NCBI GenBank assembly: GCA_031254715.1
Contig: JAIRTY010000630.1
Coordinates: 1 to 5,080, forward strand
Reading direction: 5' to 3'
Origin: Nocardiopsaceae bacterium
Lineage (GTDB): Bacteria; Actinomycetota; Actinomycetes; Streptosporangiales; Streptosporangiaceae
Length of the DNA: 5,080 nucleotides
Both the position numbers and the translations under genes were made by a program. This document shows positions 1 through 4,475 of this stretch, one piece after another (the first letter of the stretch is position 1; every line of letters begins with the position of its first letter). The notes below the pieces were generated by a model. It was not told the origin of the DNA. It saw nothing but the letters and a program-made list of their open reading frames with translations, and ran no database searches.

Positions 1-122
1 CCCAGTTGCAGAACCTGGCCCGGCTGCCCGCCCAGGGCACCGTGCTGCTCACCATGCCGCTGCCGATCGTCACCGGTTCCGGCAGCCCGTGCCGGGCGCT
101 CGCTCTCGTCGAGCGGAGATGA
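1..122 (+). CDS. Cyclase / kynurenine-formamidase-like hydrolase, C-terminal fragment
   Basis: The frame beginning at base 3 is open from the left edge to a TGA at 120-122 and gives 39 residues, including TVLLTMPLPIVTGSGSPCRA. This resembles the last strand and tail of the cyclase family (Pfam Cyclase, PF04199; kynurenine formamidase and isatin hydrolase relatives). Members of that family commonly end in a 'PL.I.GGTGSPVRALAL' pattern. They are metal-dependent hydrolases that open amide or lactam-type bonds, but the metal-binding His/Asp motifs lie upstream of the window, so activity and substrate cannot be judged. The stop codon overlaps the ATG of the next gene (ATGA, 119-122), which is a strong sign of co-translation with the thiamine-diphosphate enzyme. 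The family call rests on a short tail recognised from memory. The reading frame itself is well supported by its length to the edge and by the stop/start overlap. Confidence 0.6.
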   Translation, partial: QLQNLARLPAQGTVLLTMPLPIVTGSGSPCRALALVERR

Positions 123-1795
123 GCCACCCGGGCGGCCCAGACCAGGTGCCGGTCGCGGCGGCGGTCGGCATCACCCTCGCCGGGCTCGGCGCGGATACCG
201 TCTTCGGCCTGGTAGGCAGCGGGAACTTCCACGTGACCAACGCCCTCATCGGCCGCGGCGCCGCCTTCGTGGCCGCCCGGCACGAGAACGGCGCCGCCTG
301 CATGGCCGACGGCTGGGCCCGGGCCTCCGGCCGGACCGGGATCCTCTCGGTCCACCAGGGTCCCGGCCTCACCAACGCGCTGACCGGGATCACCGAGGCG
401 GCCAAGAGCCGGACGCCGCTGCTGGTGCTGGCCGCCGACGTGGCCGGCGCGGCCGTTCGTTCCAATTTCCGGATCGACGTCGGGGCGCTGGCGGCCGCGG
501 TGGGGGCGGTACCGGAGCGGCTCCACTCCCCCGGTTCCGCCGCGGCCGACGCCGCCCGCGCCTACCGGACAGCGGAACGGGAACGGCGCACCGTGATCTT
601 GGCGATGCCGCTGGACGTGCAGGCGGCCCAGTGTGACCCGCCGGTCATCCCGCCGCTGCCGCCGGTCCAGCCGGCTGCCCCGTCCCAGGCCGCGGCCGCC
701 GACCTGGCGGTCGCGCTGGCCACCGCTGGCCGGCCGGTGTTCGTGGCCGGGCGCGGCGCCCGGGCGGCCGCCGCCCGGGCTGACCTGGAGCGGCTCGCTG
801 ATGCCTGCGGCGCGCTGCTGGCCACCTCGGCGGCGGCGCGCGGCCTGTTCCGGGGCAGCCCCTGGGACCTGGACGTGAGCGGCGGCTTCGCCACGCCGCT
901 GGCGGCCGAGCTGATCGGCGCCGCCGACCTGATCGTGAGCTGGGGCTGCTCGCTGAACATGTGGACGATGCGGCACGGCAAGCTGATCGGGCCCGGCGCG
1001 ACGGTGGCGCAGGTGGACCACGAGGCGGCCGCGATCGGCGGGCACCGGCCGGCCGACATCGGGATACTCGGCGACGTGGCGGAAACCGCCCGGGTGGTGC
1101 TCGCCGAGCTGGGCGGCCGCACCCGGCCCGGGTACCGGTCCCCCGAGCTGCAGGAGCGGATCGCCGCCGAGGGCCGGTGGCGCGACGTGCCCTACCCCGA
1201 CCAGGGCGTGCCCGGGCCGGACGGCACGATCGACCCGCGCACCCTCAGCATCGCGCTGGACGACCTGCTCCCCGCCGACCGGATGGTGGCGGTGGACTCG
1301 GGGAACTTCATGGGGTACCCGAGCATGTTCCTGTCGGTCCCTGACGATGCAGCGTTCTGCTTCACCCAGGCCTACCAGTCGGTGGGGCTGGGGCTCGCCT
1401 CGGCGATCGGGGCCGCGCTCGCCCAGCCCGGGCGGCTGCCGGTGGCCGCGCTCGGTGACGGCGGCGCGCTGATGGGGATCAGCGAACTGGAGACCGCGGT
1501 CCGGCTGCGGCTGCCGATGGTGGTCGTCATCTACGACGACGAGGCCTACGGCGCGGAGGTGCATCACTTCGGGCCGGACGGACACCAGCTGGGCACGGTC
1601 AGGTTCCCGCCGGCCGACCTCGCCGCCATCGGCCGGGGTTTCGGCTGCGCCGGGGTGACGGTCCGGCAGCCTTCCGACCTGGACCCGGTGCGTGACTGGC
1701 TGGCCGGCCCGCGGGACCGCCCGCTGGTGATCGACGCCAAGGTCAGCTCGGCGGCCGGTTCCTGGTGGCTGGAGGAGGCCTTCCGGGGGCACTGA
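119..1795 (+). CDS. Thiamine-diphosphate-dependent enzyme, acetolactate synthase/benzoylformate decarboxylase superfamily
   Basis: The product is 558 residues, the usual length for this superfamily, with three domains. The N-terminal pyrimidine-binding domain (about 8-170) carries the catalytic Glu (E56 in ARHENGA) that activates the cofactor. The central domain (about 195-335) follows a Pro-rich linker at 176-189. The C-terminal diphosphate-binding domain (about 375-545) has GDGG at 446-449 (metal ligand D447) and YDDEAYG at 472-478, where D474 takes the place of the second Asn of the classical NN pair and D473 the first. Family members cleave or join C-C bonds next to a carbonyl, usually on 2-oxo acids. 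Which substrate this one uses cannot be told, and 'acetolactate synthase' would be over-annotation because no regulatory-subunit gene is adjacent. ATG at 119 is preferred over in-frame GTG at 89: it overlaps the previous stop, has a GA-rich GAGCGGAG stretch just upstream, and puts the N-terminus where the family usually starts. The enzyme is probably cytosolic and co-expressed with the cyclase-like gene. Confidence 0.88.
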   Translation: MSHPGGPDQVPVAAAVGITLAGLGADTVFGLVGSGNFHVTNALIGRGAAFVAARHENGAACMADGWARASGRTGILSVHQGPGLTNALTGITEAAKSRTPLLVLAADVAGAAVRSNFRIDVGALAAAVGAVPERLHSPGSAAADAARAYRTAERERRTVILAMPLDVQAAQCDPPVIPPLPPVQPAAPSQAAAADLAVALATAGRPVFVAGRGARAAAARADLERLADACGALLATSAAARGLFRGSPWDLDVSGGFATPLAAELIGAADLIVSWGCSLNMWTMRHGKLIGPGATVAQVDHEAAAIGGHRPADIGILGDVAETARVVLAELGGRTRPGYRSPELQERIAAEGRWRDVPYPDQGVPGPDGTIDPRTLSIALDDLLPADRMVAVDSGNFMGYPSMFLSVPDDAAFCFTQAYQSVGLGLASAIGAALAQPGRLPVAALGDGGALMGISELETAVRLRLPMVVVIYDDEAYGAEVHHFGPDGHQLGTVRFPPADLAAIGRGFGCAGVTVRQPSDLDPVRDWLAGPRDRPLVIDAKVSSAAGSWWLEEAFRGH

Positions 1796-1821
1796 GGGCG
1801 GGACGCCAGCACGGCCCTCGG
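1792..1821 (+). terminator. Possible stem-loop terminator after the ThDP-enzyme gene
   Basis: An 8-bp stem pairs 1792-1799 with 1814-1821 (core GAGGGC/GCCCTC, one G-T wobble) around a 14-base loop, overlapping the stop codon at 1793-1795. No T-run follows, so it is not a classical intrinsic terminator. T-poor hairpins of this kind are common at gene ends in actinomycetes. It would separate the cyclase/ThDP pair from the ammonium transporter, which appears to have its own control region. Confidence 0.35.
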
Positions 1822-1844
1822 GATAACGGCTACCCGACCCGGTA

Positions 1845-1951
1845 TTTCGGACAGACCGAAACAGGCCGGAAACGTGTAGTCCTGCGATGGCTCGCCGTTT
1901 GTCGGCGGCGTAACAGCCGGGAAATCTGTCCGAAACCCGCTCATGGGAAAC
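1845..1951 (+). promoter_or_regulatory. Control region of the ammonium transporter with GAAAC-type boxes (GlnR-like)
   Basis: The 197-base gap (1796-1992) contains GAAAC at 1858-1862, 1869-1873, 1932-1936 and 1947-1951, and GAAAT at 1921-1925. The pairs 1858/1869 and 1921/1932 are each 11 bp apart, and the pairs start 63 bp apart, near six helical turns. GTAAC (1910-1914), six bases, then GAAAT (1921-1925) fits the actinomycete GlnR box as I know it (gTnAC-n6-GAAAc), and GAAAC follows after six more bases. An 11-bp perfect inverted repeat, TTTCGGACAGA (1845-1855) with TCTGTCCGAAA (1925-1935), brackets the region. Nitrogen control by GlnR is the natural inference for an amt gene, but no GlnR gene is in view. 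I could not pick a convincing -35/-10 pair. Confidence 0.45.
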
Positions 1952-1978
1952 AGGAAGCATCCATCCCGGCTAGCCCAC

Positions 1979-1983
1979 GGAGG
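1979..1983 (+). promoter_or_regulatory. Ribosome binding site fixing the GTG start of the ammonium transporter
   Basis: GGAGG lies nine bases before GTG 1993. The frame stays open upstream to 1765, inside the previous gene, so this site decides the start. The residues after it (LPYPHWLNAGDTSWQL) match the usual N-terminus of the family, whereas the upstream extension looks like untranslated sequence. Confidence 0.75.
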
Positions 1984-1992
1984 CTGAGAGCG

Positions 1993-3408
1993 GTGCTTCC
2001 CTATCCACACTGGCTGAACGCGGGCGATACGTCCTGGCAGCTGACTGCCGCGACACTGGTCGGCCTCATGAGCCTGCCGGGACTGGCCGTGCTGTACGGG
2101 GGGCTGGTCCAGCGCAAGTGGGCCGTGAACACGATGATCATGGCCTTCACCGGCTTCTGCCTGGTGCTGATCGTGTGGGTGCTGTGGGTGTTCAAGCTCG
2201 GCTTCGGGCAGCCCTGGATCGGCCAGTTCCTCGGCAAGCCGGGCACCGTGCTGGGCGCGGTGGCCGAGCAGGGGCGGGCCAGCGTCCCGAACGTCGGCAG
2301 CGGCCCGAGTGCCACCTTCCCGGGCTTCCACATCCCGCAGTCGGCCCTGGTCTACTTCCAGTTCGTGTTCGCCGCGATCACGCCGCTGCTGCTGCTTGGC
2401 AGCGTGATCGGGCGGATCAGCTTCAAGGTGTGGCTGATCTTCGTGCCGCTCTGGTCCACGTTCGCGTACGCGGTCAACGCCTTCCTGCTGTGGGGCGGCG
2501 GCTGGTGGGCGCAGCACGGCGCGCTCGACTTCAGCGGGGGTTACGTGATCCACCTGGCCGCCGGCGTCTCCGGGTTCGTGGCCGCCGCGGTCATCGGGCC
2601 GCGGCTGAAGCGGGACCGCGAGCACGGCGTGCCGAACAACCTGTTGCTGGTGTCGGTGGGCGCCGGCCTGCTGTGGCTCGGCTGGAACGGCTTCAACGGC
2701 GGCGACCCGTACTTCGCCAGCCAGGACGCAGCCGCCGCGGTGCTCAACACCAACCTGGCGACGGCGGTAGCCATGATGACCTGGATCGTCATGGACATGC
2801 TGATCAGCAAGCAGCGGAAGCCGACCCTGCTGGGCGGGGTCAACGGCATGATCGTCGGGCTGGTCGCCATCACCCCGGCGGCCGGTTACGTGAACGGCCT
2901 CGGCGCCATCGTGATCGGCCTGACCGGCTCCGCGATCGTGTGGGTGGCCTGGAACTACCTGAGCAAGGTGCCGCCGTTCAACCGGGTGGACGACGCGCTC
3001 GGGGTGGTCTACACGCACGGCATCGCCGGCCTGGCGGGCGGCGTGCTGGTCGGCTTCCTTGCCGACCCCCACATGATCGTCTACCTGGGCATGGGCAAGA
3101 ACCCCGGCATCACCACGGCCGGCCTGTTCTACGGGCATCCCAAGCAGGTGCTCATCCAGCTGGGCGCGGCCCTGACCGTCATCATCTGGGACGGCCTGGT
3201 GACATTCATCCTGCTGCGGGTGATCGGGCTGTTCATGAAGCTGCGGATGTCCGACGCCGAGCTCGAGGCCGGCGACGTGGCGGTGCACGAGGAGGAGGTC
3301 CTGCCGCCCGAGACGCTCACCAGGGTCGGCGCGGGCGCCAGGCCTGCGCCGGCCGCGCCCGACGGCGCGGCTGCGCGGCCGGAGAAGGTGCCCAGCGACA
3401 GCGGCTGA
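1993..3408 (+). CDS. amt: Ammonium transporter, Amt/MEP/Rh family, AMT2-like
   Basis: A 471-residue integral membrane channel, with about 11 membrane helices expected for the family, that brings ammonium/ammonia into the cell. Conserved E. coli AmtB positions are present: outer Phe gate F126 (F107) and F234 (F215), recruitment-site Trp W167 (W148), D179 (D160), and the pore twin histidines H187 (H168) and H342 (H318). AmtB S219 is Asp here (D238, in GWNGFNGGDPY). Together with GGYVIHL and YTHGIAGLAGG, this resembles the plant AMT2/MEP-like branch rather than AmtB, and in that branch the Asp is normal. The cytosolic tail (about 415 on) keeps LRMSDAELEAGD but reads HEEE where HGE is usual, then ends in a Pro/Ala-rich stretch. 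No glnK/glnB or glnD follows, unlike the amtB-glnK-glnD cluster of Streptomyces; the next gene is convergent. No signal peptide is apparent. Transcription probably starts in the preceding gap under nitrogen control. Confidence 0.95.
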   Translation: MLPYPHWLNAGDTSWQLTAATLVGLMSLPGLAVLYGGLVQRKWAVNTMIMAFTGFCLVLIVWVLWVFKLGFGQPWIGQFLGKPGTVLGAVAEQGRASVPNVGSGPSATFPGFHIPQSALVYFQFVFAAITPLLLLGSVIGRISFKVWLIFVPLWSTFAYAVNAFLLWGGGWWAQHGALDFSGGYVIHLAAGVSGFVAAAVIGPRLKRDREHGVPNNLLLVSVGAGLLWLGWNGFNGGDPYFASQDAAAAVLNTNLATAVAMMTWIVMDMLISKQRKPTLLGGVNGMIVGLVAITPAAGYVNGLGAIVIGLTGSAIVWVAWNYLSKVPPFNRVDDALGVVYTHGIAGLAGGVLVGFLADPHMIVYLGMGKNPGITTAGLFYGHPKQVLIQLGAALTVIIWDGLVTFILLRVIGLFMKLRMSDAELEAGDVAVHEEEVLPPETLTRVGAGARPAPAAPDGAAARPEKVPSDSG

Positions 3409-3442
3409 GACCCCCGGGGGGGCTCCGGCGGTCCGCGCCGGG
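3405..3442. terminator. Two GC hairpins between convergent genes, possible bidirectional terminator
   Basis: Only 38 bases separate the convergent amt and tetR stops. The first hairpin pairs GAG 3407-3409 with CTC 3423-3425 and CCCC 3411-3414 with GGGG 3418-3421, with one mismatch and a 3-base loop. The second is a perfect 6-bp stem, CCGGCG 3425-3430 with CGCCGG 3436-3441, around a 5-base loop. The two share base 3425 and could be alternatives. Neither has a T-run on either strand, so termination is inferred from position and stem strength. Confidence 0.4.
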
Positions 3443-3446
3443 CGGG

Positions 3447-4292
3447 TCAGGACGGTGAGGCGGGCAGGCGCGCGGCGAAGCCGTCGAGCAGGCAGGTCAG
3501 GCCGAACTCGAACCGCTCGTCCCTGGTGTCCGGCGAGTCAGGGTCTATGCCGTCCGCGATCAGGGCGGCCAGGTGCGGGAAGCGCCCGGTGGCCCGGACC
3601 CGGTCCACGAACTCCCTGGCCATGGCTTCCTTCTCCGCGTCGGTCAGGTCCCCGAACTGCTCCTGCACGAACCGCTCGGTGTTCATCTCCTGCACTTCGC
3701 GGGTGACGGCGCCGAGCACGTAGGTCACGATCGTCATCACCGCGGTCATCGCGGTGGCCTTGTCCAGGCCGAGACCGTCCAGCGTGCTGAGCGCCCGCTC
3801 GACGTTCTGCAGCGACTTGGGCGACAGGGAGGGCCGGCCGCCGAGGAAAGCAATCATCCAGCGGTGCCGGTGCAAGGCTGTCCGCGTGTTGCGGGCCAGG
3901 ACGCTCAGGTCGGCCCGCCAGTCGCCGGACGGCTCCGGGGCAGGCAGCTCGCCCTGGACCATGTCGATCATCCGGTCCAGCAACTCTTCCTTGGACGCGA
4001 TGTGCCAGTAGAGCGACATCGTCCCGGCATTGAGGTCGCGGGCGATGCGCCGCATACTGACCGCCTCCGCGCCGTCGGCATCGGCGACTTTGATCGCGGT
4101 GCGGACGATCTGGTCCCGGGACAGGGCCGCGGCCCGCCGGGGCGGGTGCGCCCGCCCCCGCCCCCGCCCGCGCTTGATGTCCTCTTCGACGTGCTCCCGC
4201 AGCCGGGCCGCCCGCCGGTCCTCGGGCCGGGTGGCGAGGAACGGTGTCCACAGGTCGTCGAGCTCGTCGGGGTCCTCGTCATCGGCTGCCAC
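3447..4292 (-). CDS. TetR/AcrR-family transcriptional repressor of the adjacent ABC exporter
   Basis: A 281-residue cytosolic DNA-binding regulator. The TetR_N helix-turn-helix domain spans about 58-104, with the recognition region VSMRRIARDLNAGTMSLYWH followed by KEELLDRM. The ligand-binding and dimer domain (about 110-277) resembles the Tet-repressor-type C-terminal domain. A 57-residue N-terminal extension, acidic first (MAADDEDPDELDD) and then Arg/Gly-rich (RGRGRGR at 41-47), makes it longer than the usual 190-230 residues. The start is GTG at 4292-4290, with GGAG/GAGGAG 5-9 bases upstream; no better start lies before the HTH. It is divergently arranged with a DrrA-like ABC ATPase, and the shared intergenic region holds three CGTAC-N3-GTACG dyads. 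Repression of the exporter and of itself, relieved by a drug-like ligand, is the likely role. The ligand is unknown. An AmtR-like role on the convergent amt gene is unlikely, because that promoter lacks the dyads. Confidence 0.92.
   Translation of the reverse strand: MAADDEDPDELDDLWTPFLATRPEDRRAARLREHVEEDIKRGRGRGRAHPPRRAAALSRDQIVRTAIKVADADGAEAVSMRRIARDLNAGTMSLYWHIASKEELLDRMIDMVQGELPAPEPSGDWRADLSVLARNTRTALHRHRWMIAFLGGRPSLSPKSLQNVERALSTLDGLGLDKATAMTAVMTIVTYVLGAVTREVQEMNTERFVQEQFGDLTDAEKEAMAREFVDRVRATGRFPHLAALIADGIDPDSPDTRDERFEFGLTCLLDGFAARLPASPS
4151..4169 (-). repeat. G-rich hexanucleotide tract with G-quadruplex potential in the tetR coding strand
   Basis: The plus strand reads C3-G-C5-G-C5-G-C3. 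The tetR sense strand and mRNA therefore have four runs of at least three G separated by single C bases. It encodes the RGRGRGR segment (residues 41-47) as alternating CGG/GGG codons. The tract fits the standard four-run quadruplex pattern. It begins about 123 bases after the start codon. Confidence 0.6.
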
Positions 4293-4298
4293 ATCGGC

Positions 4299-4307
4299 TC
4301 CTCTCCT
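4299..4307 (-). promoter_or_regulatory. Ribosome binding site of the TetR gene
   Basis: Read on the minus strand, AGGAGAGGA with a final G at 4298 precedes the GTG start by about five bases. It supports GTG 4292 as the start. An ATG overlaps it at 4294-4292, but that lies in another frame without TetR homology. Confidence 0.65.
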
Positions 4308-4311
4308 GCCG

Positions 4312-4346
4312 GCGCAGCGCCCGCTTTCGTGCCGCGCAGCGCCCGC
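4312..4346. repeat. 13-bp direct repeat in the TetR leader
   Basis: GCGCAGCGCCCGC occurs identically at 4312-4324 and 4334-4346, an offset of 22 bp (about two helical turns), between the TetR start and the operator array. Slippage or duplication in GC-rich DNA could account for it. No role is known. Confidence 0.6.
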
Positions 4347-4358
4347 CCCTATCCAAGC

Positions 4359-4373
4359 CGCGCCCGGGGCGCG
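4359..4373. repeat. GC hairpin in the probable TetR 5' leader
   Basis: CGCGCC (4359-4364) pairs perfectly with GGCGCG (4368-4373) around a 3-base loop. If the tetR transcript starts within the operator array, this hairpin lies in its untranslated leader. No start codon or leader peptide was recognised, so an attenuation role is only conceivable. Confidence 0.4.
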
Positions 4374-4384
4374 CCGGTAGCCGC

Positions 4385-4413
4385 TTGCGCCTCGTACATC
4401 GTACTGCTACCGT
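4385..4413 (+). promoter_or_regulatory. Candidate promoter of the ABC transporter gene
   Basis: TTGCGC (4385-4390, -35-like) and TACCGT (4408-4413, -10-like, TANNNT) are separated by an ideal 17 bp. The first operator dyad lies between them, and the second begins inside the -10, so repressor binding would block polymerase. TACGAT at 4420-4425 is an alternative -10 but lacks a good -35. A convincing promoter for the divergent tetR gene could not be chosen. Confidence 0.35.
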
Positions 4414-4441
4414 GCACCGTACGATAGAAGTACACCGTACG
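4393..4441. promoter_or_regulatory. Three tandem operator dyads for the TetR-family repressor
   Basis: Three 13-bp near-palindromes of the form CGTAC-N3-GTACG lie at 4393-4405, 4411-4423 and 4429-4441, with centres at 4399, 4417 and 4435, exactly 18 bp apart. Each departs from the ideal at one base: a final T in the first, CGTGC in the second, an initial A in the third. Copies 2 and 3 also share GTRCACCGTACGA. Dyads of this size in the gap between a TetR gene and a divergent exporter are the standard location for its operator. The match to this particular protein is inferred. Confidence 0.75.
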
Positions 4442-4462
4442 AGAAATAACGGGCCGTTAGCG

Positions 4463-4467
4463 GGAGG
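4463..4467 (+). promoter_or_regulatory. Ribosome binding site of the ABC ATPase gene
   Basis: GGAGG sits eight bases before the ATG at 4476-4478, the ideal distance, and settles that start. Confidence 0.75.
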
Positions 4468-4475
4468 GGCGGAAC

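Noticed and set aside
89..118. Upstream GTG start at 89 for the ThDP-dependent enzyme
   Set aside because: It would add ten Arg-rich residues (VPGARSRRAE) read from the coding sequence of the preceding gene. ATG 119 gives the stop/start overlap and the family's usual N-terminus.
1765..1992. Extended amt reading frame starting inside the ThDP-enzyme gene
   Set aside because: The translated extension has no family similarity and crosses the regulatory region; a well-spaced GGAGG precedes GTG 1993.
2683..2712. D238 in the ammonium transporter as an inactivating mutation
   Set aside because: The surrounding GFNGGDPY motif is shared with plant AMT2-type transporters, and all pore residues are intact, so it is a subfamily feature.
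1564..3288. 574-codon open frame on the minus strand opposite amt
   Set aside because: Its His/Gln/Asp-rich, low-complexity product is what the complement of a GC-rich membrane-protein gene yields. It spans the gene boundary and intergenic gap and resembles no known family.
2118..3458. 446-codon plus-strand frame inside amt
   Set aside because: The Arg/Gly/Ala-rich product is a typical frame-shifted shadow of a high-GC gene; the Amt frame has all family residues.
3447..4292. TetR protein as an AmtR-type nitrogen regulator of the adjacent amt gene
   Set aside because: AmtR is a TetR-family nitrogen regulator in corynebacteria, so this was considered. The CGTAC dyads occur only in the tetR/ABC gap and not in the amt control region, and the divergent exporter is the usual target.
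3573..4427. 284-codon plus-strand frame across tetR and its upstream region
   Set aside because: It lies antisense to a clear TetR gene, runs through the operator region, and has no recognisable domain.
4393..4446. Short 18-bp tandem repeats as a CRISPR or plasmid iteron array
   Set aside because: There are only three imperfect copies with no unique spacers, and internal dyad symmetry next to a TetR gene fits operators far better. No cas or replication genes are present.
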